This document shows, in pieces, positions 56,539 to 64,000 of a stretch of DNA of 64,000 nt; the first letter of the stretch is position 1; each line of letters begins with the position of its first letter. A program made the translations under genes and the position numbers. The DNA is from Gallionella sp. (GTDB lineage Bacteria > Pseudomonadota > Gammaproteobacteria > Burkholderiales > Gallionellaceae), in the NCBI GenBank assembly GCA_028689145.1, contig JAQTWT010000006.1, positions 1 to 64,000 on the forward strand. Direction: 5' to 3'. The notes under the pieces were generated by a model that was given only the letters and a program-made list of their open reading frames with translations, did no database searches and was not told the origin of the DNA.

Positions 56539-58229
56539 ACTGCATCCTGCCAATGCCGCACAATGAGTTGCAGGCTCTGGTTGCCATTGTATTCATTGAC
56601 GCTCAGGCTGTACACGGCATGCACTTGTTCGGGTAACGGCTGGTTGTGTCCAAACAGTATCGCTTCGATGGTTATCCCTTGCATGCTTAAACGCAACTTG
56701 AGGTGTTTTTCGCCGACCACGCGCTGGTTTTGCACCGTGAAATCATCATTGAATTGCGGGGCGGGAAAGCCCTGTCCCCATACTTGCTGTTCCAATATAC
56801 GTGCCACTTCCAGCGTCATTTCACCCTGTTTCAGCGCGCCGTCGGTTTCGATGCGTTGCGCGAGATCATCCGCGTCGAGCAATTCGCCGACCACTTTTTC
56901 AAAAGCGGCGACAAACAGATCGAAGTCGGTTTCGGCGATGCTCAATCCCGCTGCTGCCGCATGCCCGCCGAATTTTTTGATCAGTGCGGGATGGCGTTTG
57001 CTGACCATATCCAGCGCGTCGCGCAGATGCAGCCCCGCGATGGAGCGCCCCGAGCCTTTTATTTCCCCGTCGTTGGCGCGTGCAAAGGCGATGGTCGGGC
57101 GATGAAATTTATCCTTGAGACGCGAAGCCAAAATACCGATCACCCCCTGATGCCAGGTTGCGTCGAACAGTGTGAGCGTGAAATTGCCGGAGGGATCGAT
57201 GTTCTCCAGTGCCGCCAGCGCGCTGTCCTGCATGTCCGCCTCGATGCCGCGCCGCTCGCGGTTGAGACTGTCCAATTTTGCGGCAATCTGCGTGGCAGTC
57301 GCCGCATCATCGGCCAACAAACAATTAATGCCCAGACTCATATCATCCAGCCGCCCCGCCGCATTCAGGCGCGGCCCGACGGTGAAGCCCAAGTCCTGGC
57401 TGGAGGCTTTTGCGGGATTCTTTTTGGCTGCCTGCAACAGCGCGTTGATACCCGCACAGGCACGTCCGGCGCGGATGCGTTGCAAACCCTGTTGCACCAG
57501 AATGCGGTTATTTTGATCCAGTTTGACCACATCGGCGACGGTTCCCAAAGCGACCAGATCGAGCAGATTGCCGAGATTCGGTTCCGGCTGAGTAGCGAAC
57601 ACGCCGCGCGAACGCAGCTCGGCACGCAATGCCAGCAACACATAAAACATCACGCCGACCCCCGCCAGATGCTTGCTGGGGAAGGCGCAGCCGGGCTGGT
57701 TCGGATTGACGATGCAGGCCGCATCCGGCAGCGTATCGCCGGGCAGATGGTGGTCGGTGACAAATACCTGCATGCCCAGCCGGTTGGCTTCGGCCACGCC
57801 TTCGACGCTGGCGATGCCGTTATCCACAGTCAGCAGAATATCGGGATGCGACTCGGCAGCGAGGTGGACAATTTCGGGTGTCAGGCCATAGCCGTATTCA
57901 AAGCGGTTCGGCACGATGAAATCGATTTTCGCGCCGAAAGCACGCAAGCCGCGCACCGCCACTGCACAGGCGGTTGCGCCATCGGCATCGTAATCGGCAA
58001 TAACCAACAATCTTTTCTGTGCCGCAATTGCATCGGCCAGCAAACCGGCCATTTGGTGGATATTCTTCAGATCGCCGAACGGCAGCAGCGCGGCCAGAGA
58101 ATTGTCCAGTTGCTGACTATGGGTGATGCCGCGTGCCGCAAATATTTTCGCCAGCGCCGACGAATAGCCGTTGTCGAGCAAATGCTGCACGGCTGACGCG
58201 GGAATGCTGCGCGGGGTGATTTCTGGCAT
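56535..58229 (-). CDS. recJ: Single-stranded-DNA 5'-3' exonuclease RecJ
   Basis: The 564-residue DHH-family nuclease acts in recombination and mismatch repair. Metal-binding motifs are LVIADYDADGATA, LLTVDNGI, FVTDHHLPG, NPNQPGCAFPSKHLAGVGV and the DHHA1 motif GSGRSIAGLHLRDAL ... KFGGHAAAAGL. The C-terminal OB-fold part is present. Its TAG stop is made by the outer GTAG of the adjoining repeat, so the last residues (RHWQDAV) may reflect the insertion point. Confidence 0.97.
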   Translation of the reverse strand: MPEITPRSIPASAVQHLLDNGYSSALAKIFAARGITHSQQLDNSLAALLPFGDLKNIHQMAGLLADAIAAQKRLLVIADYDADGATACAVAVRGLRAFGAKIDFIVPNRFEYGYGLTPEIVHLAAESHPDILLTVDNGIASVEGVAEANRLGMQVFVTDHHLPGDTLPDAACIVNPNQPGCAFPSKHLAGVGVMFYVLLALRAELRSRGVFATQPEPNLGNLLDLVALGTVADVVKLDQNNRILVQQGLQRIRAGRACAGINALLQAAKKNPAKASSQDLGFTVGPRLNAAGRLDDMSLGINCLLADDAATATQIAAKLDSLNRERRGIEADMQDSALAALENIDPSGNFTLTLFDATWHQGVIGILASRLKDKFHRPTIAFARANDGEIKGSGRSIAGLHLRDALDMVSKRHPALIKKFGGHAAAAGLSIAETDFDLFVAAFEKVVGELLDADDLAQRIETDGALKQGEMTLEVARILEQQVWGQGFPAPQFNDDFTVQNQRVVGEKHLKLRLSMQGITIEAILFGHNQPLPEQVHAVYSLSVNEYNGNQSLQLIVRHWQDAV

Positions 58230-58354
58230 GGTGGTATTCTGTTAAAGCATCTCGGATGGTTGGAGTTTAGCAAATCGCAACACCTTACCGTCTCGTTTTT
58301 TTCGGTCAGTTGCGCTAGAATCGCGTCCACTTTTCAAGTTGAGTGTGGACAATC

Positions 58355-59587
58355 GTGGCATTGATAGTACAGAAGTATGGCGGAACTTCGGTCGGCACTC
58401 CCGACCGTATCAAAAACGTGGCGCGGCGCGTCGCAAAATTCAAGGCTCTCGGGCATCAGGTGGTGGTTGTGCTATCCGCGATGAGCGGGGAGACCAACCG
58501 GCTGATCGCGCTCGCCAAGGAAATTCAACAGAATCCCGATCCGCGCGAACTGGATGTTGTGGTATCCACCGGCGAACAGGTCACCATCGGCCTGTTGGCA
58601 ATGGCGCTCAGTGAACTCGGGGTAAGAGCCAAGAGTTATACCGGCGGTCAGGTCAAGATATTGACCGATAGCGCTTTTACCAAAGCGCGCATCGTTTCCA
58701 TCGACGAGCAGAATATCCGCGCCGATCTGGCGAACGGCTGCGTGGTGGTGGTGGCCGGTTTTCAGGGCATGGACGAACACGGCAATATCACCACGCTGGG
58801 ACGCGGCGGCTCGGATACCACCGGTGTGGCAGTCGCCGCCGCGCTGCGCGCCGACGAATGCCAGATTTACACCGACGTGGACGGCGTTTATACCACCGAC
58901 CCGCGTATGGTGCCGGAAGCGCGCCGCCTGAAGAGCATCACCTTCGAGGAGATGCTGGAGATGGCCAGTCTCGGCTCCAAAGTGCTGCAAATCCGTTCGG
59001 TGGAATTCGCCGGAAAATACAAGGTCAAGCTGCGCGTGCTGTCCAGTTTTGAAGAAGACGGCGAAGGCACTCTGATTACTTTTGAGGATAACGACAAAAT
59101 GGAAAAAGCCATTATTTCCGGGATCGCGTTCAATCGCGACGAAGCCAAGATTACCGTGCTGGGCGTACCCGACAAGCCGGGTATCGCCTACCAGATACTG
59201 GGGGCGGTCAGCGATGCTAACATCGATGTGGATATGATCATTCAGAACGTCGGCGTGGACGGCACAACCGACTTTTCCTTTACCGTGCATCGCAACGAAT
59301 TCGCCAAAACCATGGACATCCTGAAAAACAGGGTGCAGCCGCATATCGGCGCGCGCGATGTCATCGGCGACAATAAAGCGGCCAAAGTATCCGTGGTGGG
59401 TGTCGGGATGCGTTCGCATGTAGGCATCGCCAGCAAGATGTTCCGCACCCTGGCCGAGGAAGGCATTAACATCCAGATGATTTCCACCTCGGAAATCAAG
59501 ATTTCCGTGGTTATCGACGAGAAATATCTGGAATTGGCCGTGCGTGTATTACATAAAGCGTTCGATTTGGATCAGGAAGAAGCATAA
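58355..59587 (+). CDS. lysC: Aspartate kinase
   Basis: The 410-residue enzyme phosphorylates aspartate, opening the route to lysine, threonine, methionine and diaminopimelate. It has ALIVQKYGGTSVGTPDRI at the start, the GRGGSDTTGVAVAAALRADECQIYTDVDGVYTTDPR segment and two C-terminal ACT domains for feedback control (ITVLGVPDKPGIAYQILGAV; VSVVGVGMRSHVGIASKMFR). The GTG at 58355 matches the usual first residues; a GTG four codons earlier is possible. Two tRNA genes follow. Confidence 0.97.
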   Translation: MALIVQKYGGTSVGTPDRIKNVARRVAKFKALGHQVVVVLSAMSGETNRLIALAKEIQQNPDPRELDVVVSTGEQVTIGLLAMALSELGVRAKSYTGGQVKILTDSAFTKARIVSIDEQNIRADLANGCVVVVAGFQGMDEHGNITTLGRGGSDTTGVAVAAALRADECQIYTDVDGVYTTDPRMVPEARRLKSITFEEMLEMASLGSKVLQIRSVEFAGKYKVKLRVLSSFEEDGEGTLITFEDNDKMEKAIISGIAFNRDEAKITVLGVPDKPGIAYQILGAVSDANIDVDMIIQNVGVDGTTDFSFTVHRNEFAKTMDILKNRVQPHIGARDVIGDNKAAKVSVVGVGMRSHVGIASKMFRTLAEEGINIQMISTSEIKISVVIDEKYLELAVRVLHKAFDLDQEEA

Positions 59588-59631
59588 TCGTTTGACCTTT
59601 CAGGCCAGTTACATTAATATGCGCGGCCTTC

Positions 59632-59725
59632 GGAGAGGTGGCCGAGAGGTCGAAGGCACGCCCCTGCTAAGGGCGCATACGAGCTTAAACTTGTATCGAG
59701 GGTTCGAATCCCTCCTTCTCCGCCA
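59632..59725 (+). tRNA. tRNA-Ser (GCU)
   Basis: The sequence folds as a class II tRNA with acceptor GGAGAGG/CTTCTCC, a long variable arm, TTCGAATC in the T loop and encoded GCCA end. The anticodon GCT (59666-59668) sits in the stem CGCCC/GGGCG. It reads AGC/AGU serine codons. Confidence 0.96.
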
Positions 59726-59738
59726 AGGTAAATAGTGC

Positions 59739-59815
59739 GCGCCCGTAGCTCAGCTGGATAGAGTACTTGGCTACGAACCAAGGGGTCGGGCGTTCGAATC
59801 GCTCCGGGCGCACCA
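59739..59815 (+). tRNA. tRNA-Arg (ACG)
   Basis: A 77-nt tRNA with acceptor GCGCCCG/CGGGCGC, D arm TAGCTCAGCTGGATAGAG, anticodon ACG (59773-59775) in the stem CTTGG/CCAAG, T loop GTTCGAATC and encoded ACCA. A34 would be edited to inosine to read CGU/CGC/CGA. It lies 13 bp after tRNA-Ser. Confidence 0.97.
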
Positions 59816-59826
59816 GTAAATTCAAA

Positions 59827-59855
59827 GGGTTAGGCAGAAATGCTTAACCCTTTTT
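59827..59855 (+). terminator. Rho-independent terminator after the tRNA genes
   Basis: GGGTTAGGC and GCTTAACCC form a hairpin with an AGAAAT loop, followed by TTTTTCTTT. It begins 12 bp after tRNA-Arg. Confidence 0.85.
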
Positions 59856-59962
59856 CTTTACCTGTAGTCAAAAACGTACCAATTTCCGGTACGTCTTCCA
59901 CTAAGGTTGCAGGCCGACAGTTCACCCATTGCGCCAGATGCTCACTGGACAGGGGTGCATAT

Positions 59963-60076
59963 ATGCATCCACAAAGCATATATCGCGTCTTCTCTGTAAA
60001 AGATCCGCAAGGCAGGCGCTGTTACCACTATGTTCGTTCCCGCACAGATTACCCAATGAAGCTAGCAGAAGATTAA
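59963..60076 (+). CDS. Small hypothetical ORF next to tRNA genes
   Basis: A 37-residue frame starts MHPQSIYRVFSVKDPQGRRC with AGGGG 8 bp upstream and ends KLAED. The frame is open upstream to 59840, but that part overlaps the tRNA terminator. I recognise no family. It may be a real small protein or the worn remnant of a larger gene left by integration at the tRNA locus. Confidence 0.3.
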   Translation: MHPQSIYRVFSVKDPQGRRCYHYVRSRTDYPMKLAED

Positions 60077-60158
60077 AAGAGTAGCGCCTGCTGCAGTTAT
60101 ATATTCATAGGGCACCTAATATACGGCAGGAAGTTTTCAATCAACCTAATCCAAGCAA

Positions 60159-61115
60159 ATGAGAGAAGCTTCGATACGCAACCTACTCGGCCTCGTCACC
60201 GCTTTGTGTGTAATAGGGATACCTATCCAAGCACAAGCCGTCAATGATGGCAAGATCGCAAAGGCCGCAAAAGCGCCCCAAGCAGGCTACATATTTCGCG
60301 ATTGCTCTGGTTGCCCTGAGATGGTGGTGATTCCTCCCGGTGTCTTTAACATGGGCTCGCCGGATTCCGAGGACGGACGGAGCAACGATGAAGAACCGGT
60401 GCATCGGGTCAATATTGCCACCTTCGCCATGGGCAAGACCGAGATCACCCGCGGCCAGTTTGCGGCATTCGCTGACAAAAACAGCTACAGCGCCGGCGAT
60501 AAATGCTCAACGCTTGAAGGCGGCAAAGTCGCGGAGCGCACTGGTGACTGGCGCAAACTCCGCTATGGACAAGAAGACGACTATCCTATCGGCTGTGTCA
60601 ACTGGAACGATGCCCAAGCCTACACGAAATGGCTGTCGCGCAAGACCGGCAAACAATACCGTTTGCCGACAGAGGCTGAATGGGAATATGCGGCGCGAGG
60701 CAATACCACCACGTCACGTTACTGGGGAAATAACCCCGATGAGGCTTGCGCCTATGCGAATGCCGCGGACAAGACGGCGCAAGCACAGATAAAGGGGGCA
60801 TCATCATGGTCGGTGGATAACTGTACGGATGGGTTTGCCTATACCGCTCCGGTAGGCAGCTTCAAGGCTAATGCTTTCGGGCTGAATGACATGCTGGGTA
60901 ACGCGTGGGAATGGACGGCAGACAGTTATCACGATAGTTATAAAGGTGCTCCAGCAGACGGCAGCGCATGGCAGGGAGATGGCGCAAAGCGCGTGCTGCG
61001 CGGTGGTTCATGGAATAACTCACCGCGAAATGTACGCTCGGCTATCCGTAACAGTTACAAGCCTGCGCAACGTTACAGTTTTTTCGGGTTTCGTGTAGTC
61101 AGGAAGCTTCCGTAG
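60159..61115 (+). CDS. SUMF1/FGE-fold protein, exported, lacking the FGE cysteines
   Basis: The 318-residue product has a signal peptide ending near QAQA and one formylglycine-generating-enzyme-type domain: MVVIPPGVFNMGSP, GKTEITRGQFAAFAD, YPIGCVNWNDAQAYTKWLSR, YRLPTEAEWEYAARG, NAFGLNDMLGNAWEWTADSY, RVLRGGSWNNSPRNVRSAIRN and FFGFRVV. True FGEs need a copper-binding Cys pair near the end of the fold. Here the matching segment has none (NVRSA in place of xCRxA), so sulfatase activation is unlikely. It may be a periplasmic structural or ligand-binding relative. It lies 20 bp ahead of the next gene. Confidence 0.85.
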   Translation: MREASIRNLLGLVTALCVIGIPIQAQAVNDGKIAKAAKAPQAGYIFRDCSGCPEMVVIPPGVFNMGSPDSEDGRSNDEEPVHRVNIATFAMGKTEITRGQFAAFADKNSYSAGDKCSTLEGGKVAERTGDWRKLRYGQEDDYPIGCVNWNDAQAYTKWLSRKTGKQYRLPTEAEWEYAARGNTTTSRYWGNNPDEACAYANAADKTAQAQIKGASSWSVDNCTDGFAYTAPVGSFKANAFGLNDMLGNAWEWTADSYHDSYKGAPADGSAWQGDGAKRVLRGGSWNNSPRNVRSAIRNSYKPAQRYSFFGFRVVRKLP

Positions 61116-61135
61116 CGTGATAGGGGATTGTGCAT

Positions 61136-62221
61136 ATGCGACCACATCATGCAAAACCAGCCGGAATGCCTTACGTTAAGCACGATTCAATCTGCTCGGT
61201 TAGTTTTTTTTCAAGTTTGCTGTTAGGTGCGGCCCTGTTTTTTCCATTGCAACTGCTGGGCGCGGAACAACCCGTTTCAAAGTCGCAAGAATCTTTTCCG
61301 CAAATACAAGAACCTACGGTGCAGCCACCACAGTCAGATCGTTTTGATTCCATGGAAGCTCCGCGCAATTATTTGTCAGGAAAGATTACCCAGTTCGCAA
61401 GCGATATTGATCGTTTTTTTGGTGGTGATCGCCATTTCCAAGAGAGTAATCCGAGCGTAATTCAATTTAGTGTCAACAGGGCGGACGGATATGGGGGGGA
61501 TAGTAAATTCGATCTCGCTGCCAAGCTAAATTTGAGATTGCCTGTTACCGAAGGGCGTTTGCGATTGTTGCTGGAAACAGACCCGGAAAAAAACATAACA
61601 TCCGGGCCAACCCCCGCGCCAACACCGACACAAGGTCATACCGTGCTATCCAACAAAGTGGTTGTGCCAAAGAGTGTTGCTTTGGCTGTACGCCTTGTTG
61701 CGGAAGAGGAAAATGCTTGGCATTTTAGTACCGATGCCGGGCTTAAATTTCCTCTTCCAATACAGCCCTTCATGCGCACAAGGGCCAGCTTCTCGGCCCC
61801 GATGGGGCAGTGGCGGCTGAAAGCCGCGGAGTCTGTGTATTGGTTTAACTCACTGGGGGTTGGCGAGACCACCCAGCTTGATCTGGAGCGTATTTTTAGT
61901 CCGCGGCTGCTGTTTCGCGCCTCCAGTAATGCCACGTGGCTAAATGACAAGCGTAATTTCGATTTGCGTCAGGATCTGTCGGTTTATCACACCCTGAATG
62001 ATCGAGCCGCTTTGATGTATCAGGCGAGTGTAATTGGTGTCAGCAATCCGCAACTTCAGGCAACGGAATATGTCATGCTGGCGTTCTATCGTTACCGGTT
62101 GCATCAGAAATGGTTATTTTTTGAATTAACCCCGCAACTGCACTTTCCCAGAGTGAATAACTACCGATCCAGCCCTGCGATCAGCATGCGCTTGGAGATG
62201 CTATTTGACGATTCAAGATAA
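61136..62221 (+). CDS. Hypothetical outer-membrane-type protein
   Basis: I do not recognise the family. The 361-residue product has a signal peptide-like start (VSFFSSLLLGAALFFPLQLLGA), a Gln/Pro/Ser-rich stretch (about 45-75), and then many short strands of alternating polar and hydrophobic residues (KFDLAAKLNLRLPV, GRLRLLLETD, WHFSTDAGLKFPL, WLFFELTPQLHFPR) suggesting a beta-barrel. TAGGGGA precedes the ATG by 8 bp. It follows the SUMF1-like gene by 20 bp, so the two are likely one unit. Base composition is more AT-rich than the core genes. Confidence 0.6.
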   Translation: MRPHHAKPAGMPYVKHDSICSVSFFSSLLLGAALFFPLQLLGAEQPVSKSQESFPQIQEPTVQPPQSDRFDSMEAPRNYLSGKITQFASDIDRFFGGDRHFQESNPSVIQFSVNRADGYGGDSKFDLAAKLNLRLPVTEGRLRLLLETDPEKNITSGPTPAPTPTQGHTVLSNKVVVPKSVALAVRLVAEEENAWHFSTDAGLKFPLPIQPFMRTRASFSAPMGQWRLKAAESVYWFNSLGVGETTQLDLERIFSPRLLFRASSNATWLNDKRNFDLRQDLSVYHTLNDRAALMYQASVIGVSNPQLQATEYVMLAFYRYRLHQKWLFFELTPQLHFPRVNNYRSSPAISMRLEMLFDDSR

Positions 62222-62254
62222 CTAGTGATTCGGCACGAATATGTTTGAAGTTTT

Positions 62255-62294
62255 CCGTTCGGGCTGATGCTTCGACTTCGCTCAGCCCGAACGG
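62255..62294. repeat. Inverted repeat, family E copy 3
   Basis: CCGTTCGGGCTGA at the left mirrors TCAGCCCGAACGG at the right, with GCTTCGACTTCGC between. It is related to 12915 and 22687. It lies in the 670-bp gap before the Crp/Fnr gene. Confidence 0.6.
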
Positions 62295-62341
62295 ATTTCA
62301 AACTTCACTTGGCCGGATAACCCGGCTGCCAATTTAGTGCC

Positions 62342-62417
62342 GTAGGCTGGGGTAAGGCACGAACCCCAGCGTTTGTAATCTCGAAATGCTGGGGTTCGCA
62401 AGCTCACCCCAGCCTAC
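62342..62417. repeat. REP/BIME-like inverted pair, family G
   Basis: GTAG plus GCTGGGGT...ACCCCAGC and, after a spacer, the mirrored GCTGGGGTT...ACCCCAGC closed by CTAC. Only one copy is in the window, but the architecture equals families A and B. Confidence 0.75.
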
Positions 62418-62432
62418 AGCACTGCCCGACAT

Positions 62433-62453
62433 GGTGGGCAGAGCCCACCCTAC
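62433..62453 (-). repeat. Single REP-like hairpin
   Basis: On the minus strand GTAG is followed by GGTGGGC-tct-GCCCACC. It lies 16 bp from the family G pair. Confidence 0.7.
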
Positions 62454-62518
62454 CAAGGCTGCTGATGAATTTGGTGTGACGATCTTGGCATATGGGCGTT
62501 AGTATTTTCCCTAAAAAG

Positions 62519-62588
62519 AGACCCAGCGCGGGATTGCCGTCACTGGGTCTGGAGAGTTCAGGTGCTTATCGGGGGGATTAAACACCTG
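62519..62588 (+). other. Two adjacent hairpins, candidate structured RNA or leader
   Basis: AGACCCAG/CTGGGTCT (62519-62550) and CAGGTG/CACCTG (62559-62588) enclose loops of 16 and 18 bases; the second loop carries a GGGGGG run. No T-run follows, so a simple terminator is less likely. The sequence looks like a small RNA or a long 5' leader upstream of the Crp/Fnr gene; no known riboswitch class is recognised. Confidence 0.4.
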
Positions 62589-62714
62589 CAGGCATTATCT
62601 CTATCCGGCTGGAGAAACTCTGTGTGATAACACACACAAGTTAACAATAATCGCCCACATTCAGCGTCCAAGTATTCTGAAAATTGTTACGCCGATTTTC
62701 GTTGGTCGCGTACC

Positions 62715-62738
62715 CGTATGTTCGTTAGCGTACATACG
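62715..62738. promoter_or_regulatory. 24-bp inverted repeat, candidate operator upstream of the Crp/Fnr gene
   Basis: CGTATGTTCGTTAGCGTACATACG matches its own complement at 20 of 24 positions. A further half-site GTACATAC follows at about 62754. It lies about 150 bp before the regulator start, followed by TATAAG as possible -10, so autoregulation is plausible. Confidence 0.45.
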
Positions 62739-62889
62739 CCATTTAGCGCGACCGTACATACTTAACCCACTAATTGTGCTATAAGAATATACGCTGCGTG
62801 GGCTGACAGGCTGTGGTTTCCCTGTTGGGCTGCTTTTTCGTTTTAACCTGTTGGTTGCATGCTACGGAGCCAGAAAAACAGTTGCTATT

Positions 62890-63654
62890 ATGCCCGCGCG
62901 CCCCATCACCAATCAAAACCAGCTTCTCGCAGCCCTGCCTGCAGAAATATTCGGGCGTATCTCACCGCATTTGGAACTGATCCCGATGCCGCTCGGCCAA
63001 GTCCTCTACGAATCAGGCGGCCAATTACAATACGTCTATTTCCCGACAACCAGTATCGTGTCTTTGCACTACATCATGGAAAATGGTGCATCGGCCGAAA
63101 TCGCGGGCGTGGGTAACGAAGGAGTGCTCGGGATTTCGCTTTTCATGGGGGGCAATACCACGCCCAGCCTCGCCACCGTGCAGACAGCCGGAAATGCGTA
63201 CCGGCTGAAAGCCCGCCTGGTGATGGATGAATTCAACCGCGCCGGACCGATGATGCGTCTGATGTTGCGATATACCCAGGCATTAATTACCCAGACATCC
63301 CAAACCGCGGTCTGCAACCGGCATCATTCGGTGGAGCAGCAACTATGCCGCTGGCTATTGTCAACGCTTGACCGGCTGGGATCGAGCGAATTGATTATGA
63401 CTCAGGAATTGATTGCCGGCATGCTCGGGGTACGACGCGAAGGCATTACCGAAGCAGCCGGGAATTTACAGCGCGCCGGTTTGATCAGATACCGCCGCGG
63501 TCATATCACCGTGCTTGATCGGACCGGACTGGAATCCCGCGTTTGTGAATGCTACGACGTGGTCAAAAAAGAGTTCCGCCGATTGCTCAGCGATGCGGAA
63601 GTTGCCAAGAGTTTGGCGATGAATCAAGCTGCCGGTGCGTCATGGGAACGATGA
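62890..63654 (+). CDS. Crp/Fnr-family transcriptional regulator
   Basis: The 254-residue protein has a cyclic-nucleotide-like barrel (LPLGQVLYESG-like PMPLGQVLYESGGQLQYVYF, IVSLHYIMENGASAEIAGVG) and a C-terminal winged helix (MTQELIAGMLGVRREGITEA). The sequence NEGVLGISLFMGG and the CNRHHSVEQQLCRWLL stretch are typical of a large group of Crp/Fnr regulators often found beside sensor kinases. There is no Fnr-type iron-sulfur cluster. I chose the ATG at 62890 (MPARPITNQNQ); the frame is open 13 codons upstream. A PAS-type sensor gene begins after a repeat. Confidence 0.9.
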   Translation: MPARPITNQNQLLAALPAEIFGRISPHLELIPMPLGQVLYESGGQLQYVYFPTTSIVSLHYIMENGASAEIAGVGNEGVLGISLFMGGNTTPSLATVQTAGNAYRLKARLVMDEFNRAGPMMRLMLRYTQALITQTSQTAVCNRHHSVEQQLCRWLLSTLDRLGSSELIMTQELIAGMLGVRREGITEAAGNLQRAGLIRYRRGHITVLDRTGLESRVCECYDVVKKEFRRLLSDAEVAKSLAMNQAAGASWER

Positions 63655-63680
63655 ACAAAGAAAATGCAGTTGGCATGCTT

Positions 63681-63738
63681 GTAGGTGCGAATTTATTCGC
63701 ACGAACAATAGGTTATGTGCGAATAAATTCGCACCTAC
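63681..63738. repeat. REP/BIME-like inverted pair, family H
   Basis: GTAG plus GTGCGAAT-t-TATTCGCAC, a 14-bp spacer, and GTGCGAATAAATTCGCAC closed by CTAC. It is a textbook pair of mirrored GTAG hairpins, located between the Crp/Fnr gene and the sensor gene. Confidence 0.8.
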
Positions 63739-63835
63739 GAAAGCTGAAAATGCCAGAAAGTTCTTCGTCAACTGCGTTTTTTAGGATGAAAACGATTTTG
63801 CCGGCCCGGATTGATCCGGGCTGCCGGGTGAATAT

Positions 63836-64000
63836 ATGAGTAATAACACCAACCCGCAAGACACGCTACGGATGCAGGCCGAGGCACGATTCGTCCCCGC
63901 ATCCGGGGCTGACGTGGCAACGCGCAATGCCGAAGAACTGCTGCACGAACTACAGGTGCATCAGATCGAACTGAAAATGCAGAATGAAGAGTTGCGCCGT
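63836..64000 (+). CDS. N-terminus of a probable PAS-type sensor protein (cut by window edge)
   Basis: The first 55 codons read MSNNTNPQDTLRMQAEARFV and continue to ELLHELQVHQIELKMQNEEL. The ELLHELQVHQIEL(K/E)MQNEELR segment is a coiled coil that precedes PAS domains in many multi-sensor histidine kinases and GGDEF/EAL proteins. The output domain lies outside the window. Confidence 0.7.
   Translation, partial: MSNNTNPQDTLRMQAEARFVPASGADVATRNAEELLHELQVHQIELKMQNEELRR

Noticed and set aside
59544-59735. 63-codon plus-strand frame across the end of lysC and the tRNA-Ser gene
   Set aside because: It runs through a well-defined tRNA and is not protein-like.
60159-61115. Calling the SUMF1-like protein a formylglycine-generating enzyme or EgtB
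   Set aside because: The cysteines needed for FGE are absent and there is no DinB-like N-terminal domain or iron-binding His motif for EgtB.

Overview
The window is a gene-dense chromosomal segment of a betaproteobacterium. Gene order (fimV-truA-trpF-trpB-trpA-accD-folC-dedD-cvpA-purF-metZ; leuC-lipoprotein-leuD-leuB-asd; recJ...prfB-lysS; grpE-dnaK-dnaJ; recA-recX) and protein families are typical of that class. A perfect GAACG-NN-CGTTC palindrome in front of recA, the form of LexA box known from Sideroxydans/Gallionella and relatives instead of the usual CTGT-N8-ACAG, points to the Gallionellales/Nitrosomonadales. That placement is inference.

Layout. 1-450: end of a truncated gene, three stacked hairpins and an AT-rich stretch. 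452-5045: membrane c-di-GMP sensor (GGDEF+EAL) followed after 1 bp by a porin. 5.4-12.9 kb: YebC-type regulator, a 1319-residue secreted repeat protein with an NHL propeller, an EamA exporter, a Phd/RelE-type toxin-antitoxin pair and glyoxalase I. 13-15.7 kb: folD and ppa, divergent from a PPi-type phosphofructokinase. 15.9-20 kb: the chaperone genes grpE, dnaK and dnaJ, with sigma32-like promoters ahead of grpE and dnaK. 20-26 kb: an MFS carrier and the leucine/aspartate-family genes leuC, leuD, leuB and asd, with an entericidin-like lipoprotein embedded. 26-40.7 kb: fimV through metZ and pncC. 40.7-49 kb: recA-recX, dapA, an enlarged bamC, a metallo-beta-lactamase-fold hydrolase, an Ala/Pro-rich lipoprotein, bcp-slyD and a diguanylate cyclase. 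49-59.6 kb: copper ATPase, a DUF2892 membrane protein, a Crp/Fnr regulator, lysS, prfB (with its programmed frameshift), an MgtC-like protein, recJ and lysC. 59.6-64 kb: tRNA-Ser(GCU) and tRNA-Arg(ACG), then an accessory-looking stretch (SUMF1-like protein, orphan outer-membrane-type protein, Crp/Fnr regulator, start of a sensor protein).

The strongest unexplained structure is the density of dispersed palindromic repeats. Several unrelated-looking families share one architecture, GTAG followed at once by a hairpin, usually as an inverted pair ending in CTAC. This is the layout of REP/BIME elements mobilised by RAYT (TnpA-REP) enzymes. They sit in many intergenic gaps. One GTAG supplies the recJ stop codon; a related palindromic element (without the GTAG feet) is carried in frame inside folC; and another repeat forms the end of truA and the beginning of trpF. 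No RAYT gene, CRISPR array, rRNA, prophage or complete insertion sequence was seen in the window.
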